Assembly: GCF_029968095.1 (NCBI RefSeq)
Contig: NZ_JASCIR010000026.1
Span: 1-64,000, forward strand
DNA length: 64,000 bases
Source of the DNA: Streptomyces solicavernae
Lineage (GTDB): Bacteria; Actinomycetota; Actinomycetes; Streptomycetales; Streptomycetaceae
Direction: 5' to 3'
Shown here: in pieces, positions 26,760 to 44,062 of the stretch
How the letters are laid out: each line of letters begins with the position of its first letter
Position numbering within the stretch: position 1 is the stretch's first letter
Program-made: the position numbers and the translations under genes
Notes under the pieces: generated by a model
The model's database searches: none
Told to the model about the DNA's origin: nothing
The model's input: the letters and a program-made list of their open reading frames with translations, nothing else

Positions 26760-26795
26760 CACCACACGAGTCACCACACGAGTCACCACACGAGG
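26760..26795. repeat. 12-bp tandem repeat x3
   Basis: CACCACACGAGT three times, ending just before the ribosome site of the FemAB-like gene at 26805. Confidence 0.9.
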
Positions 26796-27939
26796 ATTTG
26801 AAGGATGCTGATCTCGGCTTACACCTCGCCCGGCGACGTTCCCGCCCAGGACTGGGACGCGCTGACCGAGGGCTCGACCGTCTACTCCGCCTCCGGCTGG
26901 CTGTGGGTGAGGGACGAGGAGCGGCCGGAGGGAGCACGGGCCGCCTACCTCGTCGCCCGCGACGAGGACGGACGCCCGGCAGCCGGTCTGGAGACCTACA
27001 CCTTCCCCCGTCCCCCGCACCCGCTCTACACACCCGAGACCCTGCTGGAAGGGGTCGTCGGCCCCGAGCGGCTGCGGCACATGGCCCAGCGGCCGATGGC
27101 CGTCGGATCGGGCTGGTCCGAGTTCCGCGGCCAGATCCCCGTCCGGCAGGGGCTGCCGGCCAAGGAGCGCTCGCTCGCCGTGGACGCGCTCACCGGACAG
27201 GCACTCGACGGCGCTCGCGCCGCCGGCGCGAGCGTCCTCAGCTACTACTACCTGCCCCGCGAGGACGCCCTGGAGGCCATGCGCGCCCACGCCGATGCCG
27301 ACCCGGTCCTGCTCTTCCACGACGTGGAGACCTCCCTGCCGGTCGGGCAGTGGGACGGCTTCGAGGACTACGTCGCCTGGCTCCCGGCGGGCCGCCGGCC
27401 CCGCGCCCGCAAGGAGGCCCGGATCTTCCGGGAGAGCAGCCGCACGATCCGCGAAGTCGCCCTGCCCGACGTGGTGGAGACCATCGCACCGCTCAACAGC
27501 GCGCTGATGCGCAAGCACGGCCACGACTACGGGGTGGACCGGGCCACCGCCGTCTACGGCCGCCAGGGACGGTTCCTGGGCGTCAGCAGCACGCTGCTGC
27601 TCGCAGAGGAAGACGACCGCGCCGTCGGGTTCGCCCTGCGCTACCGGCACGGCGACATGCTCTACGCGCGCGTCGCCGGTTTCGACTACTCCGCGCCCAA
27701 CCTGGCCGACTACTTCAACCTGGTCTTCTACCACCCCATCACCCAGGGCGTCGACCGACCCACCCGCGCCATCCACCTCGGCCTCGGCACCTTCGGCGCG
27801 AAGCTGGCACGCGGCGCCCAACCCACCCCGCTGTACAGCGTCTTCGTCGGCGTCGACCGCCCGCTCGCCGCGTCGGCGGGCGCGGTGCGCGACCGTAACG
27901 ACCAGCACATCGCCGCCTTCTCCGACGAGAACGGCGGTC

Positions 27940-36909
<8,970 letters not shown>

Positions 36910-36922
36910 TTCCCGGCGCTAA

Positions 36923-36967
36923 GCGCGATCGGCGGTCAGCCAGCGGGACGCTGACCGCCGATCGCGC
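36923..36967. terminator. Terminator after the PKS thioesterase
   Basis: 18-bp arms GCGCGATCGGCGGTCAGC (36923-36940) and its complement (36950-36967) around a 9-nt loop, starting 13 bp after the stop codon. Confidence 0.9.
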
Positions 36968-36984
36968 CGGCGCCCGTCGCTGGA

Positions 36985-37108
36985 GGCAGAAAATCCGCCG
37001 AGTCGCAATCCGACCCGGGTGTGAAATTCTCGGCTCGTAAATTCGTCGGAGGCATAAAACTATTCGGACCGCAAATCCAGTGCAGGCATAAAGACGGTTC
37101 GGCCGCAA
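36985..37108. repeat. Four degenerate direct repeats, ~34-bp period
   Basis: Copies begin at about 36985, 37019, 37051 and 37085. The last two agree well (GGCATAAA-N8-TTCGG-N2-CGCAA-like pattern); the first matches about two thirds, and the second needs a 2-nt gap. They lie between the PKS terminator and the exporter promoter; 34 bp is close to three helical turns. Confidence 0.6.
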
Positions 37109-37131
37109 CAGTCTTGACGGAAATCATAAAC

Positions 37132-37160
37132 TTGACAGTGTTGTTTGTTCTGTTTAGAGT
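37132..37160 (+). promoter_or_regulatory. Strong sigma-70 type promoter of the exporter-helR operon
   Basis: TTGACA (37132-37137), exactly 17 bp, TAGAGT (37155-37160): a near-consensus HrdB promoter, rare in Streptomyces. The outer TAAAC/GTTTA arms around it hint at an operator for a TetR-type repressor not encoded here. Confidence 0.75.
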
Positions 37161-37203
37161 CCCGGTCGTTCAAGTTCCTGCCGACCGAAACTCAAAGGTG
37201 TTC

Positions 37204-38823
37204 ATGAATACGCCGCCGACGCTGCCGAAATCCAGGCAGCGTGCGATTCTCGCCACGCTCATGCTGTGTTCACTGCTGATTTGGCTGGAGAACACTGTCC
37301 TGAGTACGACGCTGGAGACCCTTGCGGACCCCGTCCGCGGCCTGGGCGCCAACCCCGGTCAGCTGCAATGGGCCACCGGCGCATACACCCTGGTCTTCGC
37401 CACGCTGATGTTCACCGCGGGCGCGCTGGGCGACAGCTTCGGCCACCGGAACGTCCTGGCGATCGGTCTGGCGGTCTTCGCCGTGGCCTCGATCTGGGCG
37501 GCGTATGTGGGTGATGCGAATCAGCTGATTGCCGCCCGGGCCGCGATGGGCGTCGGCGCCGCGCTGATCATGCCGGCCAACTTCGCGATCCTTTTGTGGA
37601 CTTTCACCGGCCCCGGACGGGCCACCGCGATCGCTATCTCCTCGACCTCCACCGGTGTCGGGATGGCGGCCGGGCCGGTCCTGGCGGGGCTCCTGCTGGG
37701 CAAGTTCTGGTGGGGTTCGGTCTTCCTCATCAACGTTCCCATTGTCGCCATAGCGCTGGCGGGTGTGGTCCTGCTGGTCCCCAATTTCCGCAGCCCCATC
37801 GTGCGGCCGCTGGACCCGGCGGGAATCCTGCTGTCGATCAGCGGACTCGCAGCATTGACCTACGGCCTGATCCGCGCGGGGCAGGTGGACACCTGGAGCC
37901 GCTGGGATGTCTGGGCGCCGGTCGCGGCCGGGATCGTGTTGCTGGCGACTTTCGTGGTCGTCGAGCTGAAGGCCAGGACGCCGAGCTTCGATCCGCGGAT
38001 GCTCGCGCAGCGGATGTTCGGCGGCGGTAACGCATCGATGATGCTGCTGCTGTTCTCCGTGGCCGCCATCACCTTCTACAACGCCTTCTATCTGCAGGGC
38101 GCGCTGGGCTACTCGCCGATGAAGGCCGGCCTGGCCAACGTCCCCACCGCGGTCGGCGCCGCCGTAGGCGCACCCCTGGGCGCACGCCTGGTCAGCCGGT
38201 GGTCACTGCGCCCCATCGCCCTGCCGGCCCTCGCGGTCGCCGCGCTGAGCTTCGGCGCGGTCGGGTTCCTCGGCCTGCACACCCCCCTGGTCTGGATCGA
38301 GGTCCTGCTGCTGGTGCAGGGTCTTTCCGTCGGTCTGGTGATGGCCCCGGTGACCGGGGCGCTGATCAGCAGTCTGCCGCTGGAGCAGTCCGGCGCCGGG
38401 TCGGCGGTCACCAATACCGCGCGGCAGGCCGGCAGCGTGATCGGGATCGCGGTCGGCGGCACGATCATGTCGATCGCGTATCGAGGCGCGATCGAGCCTG
38501 CGGTGGGCGATGTGCCGGCGGCGTACCGGGACAGCGCACGGGTGTCTGCGGAACAGGCCCGGCATGTCGCCGCCACCCTCGACCAGCCCTCCATCGCCCA
38601 GGCCGCCGACCGTGCGTTCATCCACTCCATGCACGTCGGCGCCGTCTGGATCATGATCATCACCCTCATCGCCACCGCCGTACTGGCCATCGCCCTGCGC
38701 CCGACCGGAAAGAAGAAGGCCCCGGCACCGGAACCGGACCGGGAAGTGGCCCGCAGCCCCGAGCCCCGCTCCACTGCACAAACCGCACAAACCGAAGGAT
38801 CCCCCGTTGTCGGAAATGAATGA
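37204..38823 (+). CDS. DHA2-family MFS drug exporter (EmrB/QacA type)
   Basis: 539 residues with 14 membrane helices. TM1 carries LIWLENTVLSTTLETLAD, the loop GALGDSFGHRNVLAIGL is MFS motif A, and GPVLAGLLLGKFWWGSVFLINVP is the antiporter motif C region. Such proteins expel antibiotics using the proton gradient. Start at the ATG at 37204 with AAAGG upstream. It overlaps helR and shares its strong promoter, suggesting a self-protection or induced-resistance operon. Confidence 0.9.
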   Translation: MNTPPTLPKSRQRAILATLMLCSLLIWLENTVLSTTLETLADPVRGLGANPGQLQWATGAYTLVFATLMFTAGALGDSFGHRNVLAIGLAVFAVASIWAAYVGDANQLIAARAAMGVGAALIMPANFAILLWTFTGPGRATAIAISSTSTGVGMAAGPVLAGLLLGKFWWGSVFLINVPIVAIALAGVVLLVPNFRSPIVRPLDPAGILLSISGLAALTYGLIRAGQVDTWSRWDVWAPVAAGIVLLATFVVVELKARTPSFDPRMLAQRMFGGGNASMMLLLFSVAAITFYNAFYLQGALGYSPMKAGLANVPTAVGAAVGAPLGARLVSRWSLRPIALPALAVAALSFGAVGFLGLHTPLVWIEVLLLVQGLSVGLVMAPVTGALISSLPLEQSGAGSAVTNTARQAGSVIGIAVGGTIMSIAYRGAIEPAVGDVPAAYRDSARVSAEQARHVAATLDQPSIAQAADRAFIHSMHVGAVWIMIITLIATAVLAIALRPTGKKKAPAPEPDREVARSPEPRSTAQTAQTEGSPVVGNE

Positions 38824-40891
38824 TCCCGCTGCGCGTGCGGTTGCGTTGGAGCAGGATTATGCGGCCTCCGTGTACAAGTTGCTCACCGAGCGGCTTTCCG
38901 AGGCGCGCGTACAGCGCGCGAGCGTGCTGAAGGCCCCGGCGGACAGCCCTGAAGAGGCATACGAGAGAGAGAACGCCGCCGAGCGTCTGGCCAAGGAAAT
39001 CCGCCGGCTGGAGGGCGCCGAAACAGGGCTGATTTTCGGGCGCATCGACTGGACGGACGGCATGGCCCTGCGCATCGGGCGGATCGGGCTGCAAACGGAG
39101 GAGGATGACATCCCTCTGCTCGTGGACTGGCGCGCGAACGCGGCCCGGCCCTTCTACGAGGCGACCCCGGTCCACCCGATGGGCCTGCGGCGCCGCCGGC
39201 ACCTGCGCATCGAGGAGCGCACGGTCACCTCGGTGAGCGACGAGCTGCTGGTCGGGTCCGCCCCGACCGACGAGGACGTCGTGGGGGACGGCCCGCTGGT
39301 CGAGGCGCTGTCGGCACGGCGTACGGGCAAAATGCACGCGGCTGTCGCGACGCTACAAGCCGAGCAGGACGAGATCGTCCGCTCCGCGCACCGCGGGGTA
39401 ACCGTGGTGCAGGGCGGGCCCGGCACCGGCAAGACAGTGGTCGCCCTGCACAGGGCGGCCTACGTCCTGTACGCGTTCCCCCGTGCCGCGGAGGAGGGCG
39501 TCCTGGTGGTGGGCCCGAACACCCGGTTCCTCGACTACATCTCCCAGGTCCTTCCCTCCCTGGGAGAGAACGACGTCTTGCTGGCGACCCTCAGGGAGCT
39601 GGCCGGCGTGTCCGCGGACACAGCAGGCCCCTTCGATACGGCGCGCCTGAAGGGCAGCTCCGACCTCGCCGACGCCCTGACCGGCCTGCTGCGCGTCCAC
39701 CAGGCCCCCAGCGGGGACTTCACCGTACGGGTCGGACCGGAACGGGTCCGCCTCCCCGACGAGGAGGTCGCCACGGCTCGCAAGGCCGCCCTGGCAGCGG
39801 CATCGGGGCACAACCCTGCACGCCAGGCGTTCAAGGAGCTCTTGGTCGAGGCCGTCACCGACGCGATGCAACGGGACATGGGCGACCTGCTGGAGCAGAT
39901 CGACGCCGACGCGGAAAAGATGACGGGCCTCGACCTCGACCGGTTCACGGGGGCCGCCCAGCGCCGTGCCGAGGGTGCGGCCGACGCGGGTCCGGTCCAC
40001 GAGCTGGACCTGGACGCCCTCCGGGCCGATCTCCTCGCCGACGCCGACGTCGACGCAGCGGTCGAGGTGTTGTGGCCGCGGCTGGTGGCCGGTGACCTCG
40101 TCAAGGCGCTACTGACGGACGCCGATGCTCTCGCGGAGCACCTGCCCCGCCTGACCGCGCAGGAGCGCTCCCTTCTGCTGCGCGGTCCTGAGGACCCGTG
40201 GACCGATGCCGATGTGCCGTTGCTGGACGAGGCGGCGAGCCTGGTCGACGGCCTCCCGGAGCGGACGTACGGGCACGTCGTCGTCGACGAGGCGCAGGAG
40301 CTGACCGCCATGCAGTGGCGGATGATCGTCCGCCGCTGCCCGGCAAAGGCGATGACGCTGGTGGGCGACTTCGCCCAGGCAGGCCCGGTCGCGACGGCAC
40401 GCGACTGGAAGGAAGCGCTGAGCCCGCACGTCCTCCCACGGTTCAAACTGCACAACCTGACCGTCAGCTACCGCACCACGCAGGAGATCCTGGACAGCGT
40501 CCGCGACCTGCTCACGCGGATCGCTCCCGACCAGAAGCCCACACGGTCCCTGCGAAGCGGTGAGCCCCCTCGCACCGTGACCACACCTCCGGACGGGATG
40601 GCCGCCACCGTCGTTCAGGAACTCCGCGCCCAGAGCACCGAGCACCCGGACGAGCTGCTGGGAGTGATCTGCGCTGACAGCAGGGCTAGCGAGCTGACGG
40701 CCGTCCAGGGCATCTCTGACCACGCACGCATCGTCCCGGCGTCCGAAGCCCGCGGCCTGGAATTCGACGGCGTCGTCGTCATCAACCCCGAGGAAATCAT
40801 CACGGCCCGCCCCGGCGGGGAAAGGGACCTGTACGTAGCCCTGACCCGTGCCACCAAGCGCCTGTGCACCATCACCATCCAGCCCGTCTGA
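38807..40891 (+). CDS. helR: HelR/HelD-type RNA polymerase-recycling helicase
   Basis: 694 residues, UvrD/SF1-like. An N-terminal coiled coil (residues ~5-75) precedes Walker A (GGPGTGKTVVALHRA), Walker B (VVVDEAQELTAMQ) and motif VI (YVALTRATKRL). Size and layout match actinobacterial class II HelD proteins; HelR removes stalled or rifamycin-bound RNA polymerase and gives resistance in Streptomyces venezuelae. Start TTG at 38807 has GAAGGA 8 nt upstream and overlaps the exporter end by 17 nt; ATG 38816 is an alternative. No rifamycin-associated element (RAE) was seen upstream. Confidence 0.85.
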   Translation: MSEMNDPAARAVALEQDYAASVYKLLTERLSEARVQRASVLKAPADSPEEAYERENAAERLAKEIRRLEGAETGLIFGRIDWTDGMALRIGRIGLQTEEDDIPLLVDWRANAARPFYEATPVHPMGLRRRRHLRIEERTVTSVSDELLVGSAPTDEDVVGDGPLVEALSARRTGKMHAAVATLQAEQDEIVRSAHRGVTVVQGGPGTGKTVVALHRAAYVLYAFPRAAEEGVLVVGPNTRFLDYISQVLPSLGENDVLLATLRELAGVSADTAGPFDTARLKGSSDLADALTGLLRVHQAPSGDFTVRVGPERVRLPDEEVATARKAALAAASGHNPARQAFKELLVEAVTDAMQRDMGDLLEQIDADAEKMTGLDLDRFTGAAQRRAEGAADAGPVHELDLDALRADLLADADVDAAVEVLWPRLVAGDLVKALLTDADALAEHLPRLTAQERSLLLRGPEDPWTDADVPLLDEAASLVDGLPERTYGHVVVDEAQELTAMQWRMIVRRCPAKAMTLVGDFAQAGPVATARDWKEALSPHVLPRFKLHNLTVSYRTTQEILDSVRDLLTRIAPDQKPTRSLRSGEPPRTVTTPPDGMAATVVQELRAQSTEHPDELLGVICADSRASELTAVQGISDHARIVPASEARGLEFDGVVVINPEEIITARPGGERDLYVALTRATKRLCTITIQPV

Positions 40892-41025
40892 CGGCCCGGC
40901 GCCGCATATGTATCGGCGTTGCAAGCCCTCGCAGGCGGGCTGGCCGTCCGACGAGCGGGAAGGATCAACGCCCCTGTCTTACTTCCGGTGGTGACGGAGC
41001 GTCGTGAGGGGTCGTTGACATTCGC
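40892..41025. other. Gap after helR leading into IS debris
   Basis: No gene. The last part (TTGACATTCGCGTGAG near 41017) resembles the native promoter of the ISL3 transposase fragment that follows. Confidence 0.4.
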
Positions 41026-41187
41026 GTGAGAGATGTCAACGAGCTTGTGCAGACGGTGTTTTCGGGCCTGTCCCCACTGATCGTCGAGGACGTGGCCGAC
41101 GAGGGTGAGCGGATCGTGATGCGGGCACGGACTCCGCGGAACATGGCAGTCTGCCCGGTGTGCGGGGCTGCGTCGGATCGCCAGCAC
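41026..41187 (+). pseudogene. ISL3-family transposase, N-terminal fragment
   Basis: The first ~54 residues (FSGLSPLIVEDVADEGERIV, then CPVCG of the zinc finger) match the start of ISL3-type transposases. Homology stops abruptly after GAASDRQH. The helix-turn-helix and DDE domain are missing. Confidence 0.8.
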
Positions 41188-41393
41188 ACAACGAGTTCGA
41201 CCAACTCTTCGACGGCCGCCTCACTGCTGGACGGGTGTAGGTCGCACGGCTCAACCGAAAAACCATTAGGATAGGCCCGGTGCTGCTCGCCTCAGCGTGC
41301 TGCTCCCTGCTGGTCGGAACCCGGTCTGGGCGGGAGCAGAAGGCCATCGTCCGCAAGAGTCCGCCGGGTACAAATGGGGCGACCCGTGTCCGT

Positions 41394-41651
41394 CACGTGA
41401 TGGCCCATGAGTGTAAATCGGTCAAGCGGGGCAGAGAGCTTGCGCGCGAGCCGTCAGGGCAGTGGCGGCGTGAGAGCCTGGGTTGTATGAACCGGTTGGC
41501 TAGTGCGACCTCGCCTTATCTGCTTCAGCACGCGGACAATCCGGTGGACTGGTGGCCCTGGACGCCGGAGGCTTTCGAGGAAGCACGGCGGCGTGATGTA
41601 CCCGTTCTGTTGTCAGTCGGTTACTCTGCGTGTCACTGGTGCCAGTGTTGA
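41394..41651 (+). pseudogene. YyaL/thioredoxin-like (DUF255) protein, scrambled N-terminal fragment
   Basis: The ATG at 41487 opens the canonical YyaL start (NRLASATSPYLLQHADNPVD, then SVGYSACHWC) but the frame ends 2 codons after the CxxC motif at 41651. The residues that normally follow, HVMAHE, are encoded 93 bp upstream at 41394-41411, so the gene seems to have been rearranged, not just cut. Confidence 0.7.
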
Positions 41652-41710
41652 ATGCATAGGACCAGGTAGCCCCGCCGAAGCGGGCGGCCTCGCAAACCAC
41701 TGCCCTTACA

Positions 41711-41980
41711 TCAGGATCCCGCTCCCCTCGCCGCGCTCCCCATGCACGATCCGTTGCCACACCAACGTAGAGACCTCGGCGAGGAGCATGGTGTCGAGCG
41801 GATCCCGGTGTGCAGCACGAACAAGATCCCGCACAACGCCTGCCGGTCAGGCACTCTCGGCCGCCCCGCCACCAACTTCGGACCCAGCTCAGGCAACAAC
41901 GGCTCGACCAGCGACCGCAGTTCGTCCGAGACGATCCACGGCCGCGACTCCCTCTTCCCCACGAACAGACCAACGAGCAA
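41711..41980 (-). pseudogene. IS5-family transposase, N-terminal fragment
   Basis: WIVSDELRSLVEPLLPELGP and GRPRVPDRQALCGILFVLHTGI are the typical N-terminal block of Streptomyces IS5-type transposases. After HTGI the homology is lost. The TTAGGACCTCTAAGAAC motif near 42015 may be its terminal inverted repeat. Confidence 0.8.
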
Positions 41981-42032
41981 CCAAGCCGACAGTCACACCA
42001 TCAGACACTTCTGTTAGGACCTCTAAGAACAT

Positions 42033-42288
42033 CGGACTCAATCATCTAGAGGCGCTCCAGGTCGAGGCGATGTGCTGGTGCGGCGCGCGGGCCACGCACA
42101 ACGCGCGCACGGTCGGCGGCGAGATGGTCGTGGAGGGTGAGCAGGTCGTCGTCGGCGACGTGTACCAGCCGGTCGAGGAGGTCGGGTACGAGGTGCTGTG
42201 CCGACGGCACCACCGCCGCTGGCTGACGGGCGCGGCGGCACACGCGGCGAGCATCTCGCCCGACGTCCTGCCGGTCATGCCAGGTTGA
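42033..42288 (+). pseudogene. tdk: Thymidine kinase, C-terminal fragment
   Basis: About 80 residues matching the end of thymidine kinase: LEALQVEAMCWCGARATHNA with the zinc-binding CxC, then GEQVVVGD and GYEVLCRRHHRR with the final zinc ligands. The P-loop and nucleoside-binding part are absent; IS sequence lies where they should be. Confidence 0.85.
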
Positions 42289-42465
42289 CCGCTGCTGCGA
42301 CGGGGGTCGCCCTATCGATGCGGCGCCGACGCTCCAGCAGTGAGGGGAGGAAGGGGATTACCCCTGTGGTCCCCGGCCGGGGTGCCGTTCGTAGGCATAC
42401 TTCATCAACTCGGTCCGGGGGTTGCATGGTTACGGCCCCCGGGGCATCCGTGATCGCAGCGCAGA

Positions 42466-42762
42466 TCATAGCCGACTGATGAAAGTGCCGTTGGGAAGCT
42501 TGTGCAGCGGGCACCGAGCCGTCGGTCCGAGCTCGGCGCCGACGTCCTTGACCTTCACCGACCGCCCTGCGACCTGCACTCGCCGTACGGTCCCAGCCGT
42601 CGCCACGGCCGCGGTTTCCTGCTCGTACAGCCGTCATAGGACCCGCTCCGCCGCCGTGAGTTCCTCGTGCTCGGCGTCCATCTCGGCCAGCTGCTTGGTC
42701 AGCATCTCGGAAAGCTGGCCCAGCTCAGCCAGTCGAGCAGCGATCTTCTCTATCGACGACAC
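42466..42762 (-). pseudogene. Small coiled-coil protein gene broken by in-frame TGA
   Basis: GTG at 42762 with GGGAGGGG upstream opens SSIEKIAARLAELGQLSEML, a coiled coil. A TGA at 42634-42636 stops it after 42 residues. The same frame goes on as RLYEQETAAVATAG and ends in LHKLPNGTF before a TGA at 42466, which resembles the ending of full-length Streptomyces relatives. The middle also seems shortened. Confidence 0.65.
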
Positions 42763-42817
42763 GATTCCCCTCCCAAACGACGTGCCCCCGCCCGCGATCG
42801 TGGAACCTCGCCGCGCT

Positions 42818-42855
42818 CTCCTTGTGCGGCAGGGCGGTTGCTGCCGCACAAGGAG
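42818..42855. terminator. Terminator of the reductase operon
   Basis: Perfect 15-bp arms CTCCTTGTGCGGCAG and complement, 8-nt loop, 90 bp beyond the end of the LuxE-like gene. It separates the biosynthetic cluster from the gene debris. Confidence 0.85.
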
Positions 42856-42945
42856 ACAGGGTCGCGGCGCAGATGCGGCTCATGAGTTCTGCCCTGCACT
42901 CGCGGCCAAGGGAAGGCCCGGAGCTCTACGAAGATGGATCCAGGC

Positions 42946-44049
42946 TCAGTACACGCCCTCCACTCGCCTGCCCTCGGTGAACTCAGGGCTGAACGGGTCG
43001 CCGACCCATGCCCACGGGAACAGTTCCGCGGCGGCACCGTATGGCTTCACCCGGCGGGCCCGGTCGCGTTCGAGGAAGCCCGGCAGGAGCTGGTCGTCCG
43101 TGAGCCTCCACACCCGCACCCTGCCCTCCTCGCCGTAGGCGACCGGGTTCTTGTCGTCGTCCACCACGTCGATGGCCACCGAGGGCGAGCTCGGGATGTA
43201 GACCAACTGGTGTTCGTCCTCCGGCTCGAACGGCTTCTGCCAGCTGATGCTGGTCGTCGACGAGCCGTACATGCCGAGTACCGGCACGCCCGGGAACACA
43301 TCCTCGCGCAGCAGCTTGTGCGATTGCACCGGCAGCGTGGTGCCAGCGTGCACGACGCCCCGAACATCCTTCAGGAACTTGGCATCCACGTACTCGGGGA
43401 TCATCTCGAGGAGGCGGGCGGTCCCGTAGATGACGCCGATCCGCTGCGACTGCAGTACGGCGGTCACCTGGTCCCAGATGTGCTGGACGTAGCGGTCGTA
43501 CGCCTGGGTCATGCCCTCCTCGCCGAAGATCTTCACGATCCGCGGGTCGAGGTCGATCGAGAAGAACATTCCGCCCCGGGACTCCGCCCAGTCGAGCACG
43601 AGTCGGCCGATGGTGTGCGGGCCCATCGGCGAGATGTACAGCCAGTTGCAGTCCCGCGGAATGCCGTGGGTGTCCATGGCGTAGTGGGAGAACTCGCTCA
43701 CGTGCTTCCAGTAGGCGCCACCCCAGGTGGCGTGTTTGGGCAGTCCGGTCGTGCCACCGGTCTGCGCCGCCCAGAGGAAGTCGTCGTCACGCACCACATC
43801 GGCCGGGATGAAGTCCTCGACGGGACGGCGGCGGCTCGCCTCCTCGTAGGCCTCCTGGTCGGCCTCGTCCCGGAACGCAAGGAGTTCCTGGGCGGACTCC
43901 CATCCGTCCACCTTGGAGTAGGCGTCCGTGCCGAGCTTCCTGTCCCGCTCCAGCCAGAACGGAGACCCCGTCTCGGGGTGCAGGTGGCGCCGCACGACCG
44001 CTCGTGCATGAGCGTCGGACACCGCGTGCAGGGGCAGCGGATTGTTCAT
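42946..44049 (-). CDS. LuxE/PaaK-like acid-activating (AMP-forming) ligase
   Basis: 367 residues, the length of LuxE. The adenylate motif is AAQTGGTTGLPKHATWG; MYGSSTTSISW is the second ANL motif; the C-terminal part ends at GDPFSPEF without the full lid domain. Last gene of an NRDE-LuxC-LuxE operon on the minus strand. With the LuxC partner it would activate a carboxylic acid for reduction to an aldehyde. ATG at 44049 has GGAG 7 nt upstream; an in-frame TTG at 44061 is less likely. Substrate unknown. Confidence 0.75.
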   Translation of the reverse strand: MNNPLPLHAVSDAHARAVVRRHLHPETGSPFWLERDRKLGTDAYSKVDGWESAQELLAFRDEADQEAYEEASRRRPVEDFIPADVVRDDDFLWAAQTGGTTGLPKHATWGGAYWKHVSEFSHYAMDTHGIPRDCNWLYISPMGPHTIGRLVLDWAESRGGMFFSIDLDPRIVKIFGEEGMTQAYDRYVQHIWDQVTAVLQSQRIGVIYGTARLLEMIPEYVDAKFLKDVRGVVHAGTTLPVQSHKLLREDVFPGVPVLGMYGSSTTSISWQKPFEPEDEHQLVYIPSSPSVAIDVVDDDKNPVAYGEEGRVRVWRLTDDQLLPGFLERDRARRVKPYGAAAELFPWAWVGDPFSPEFTEGRRVEGVY

Positions 44050-44062
44050 GAACGTCTCCAAG

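Noticed and set aside
36910..38806. Rifamycin-associated element (RAE) upstream of helR
   Set aside because: I looked for the GGGGCTTGC-type inverted repeat and did not find it.
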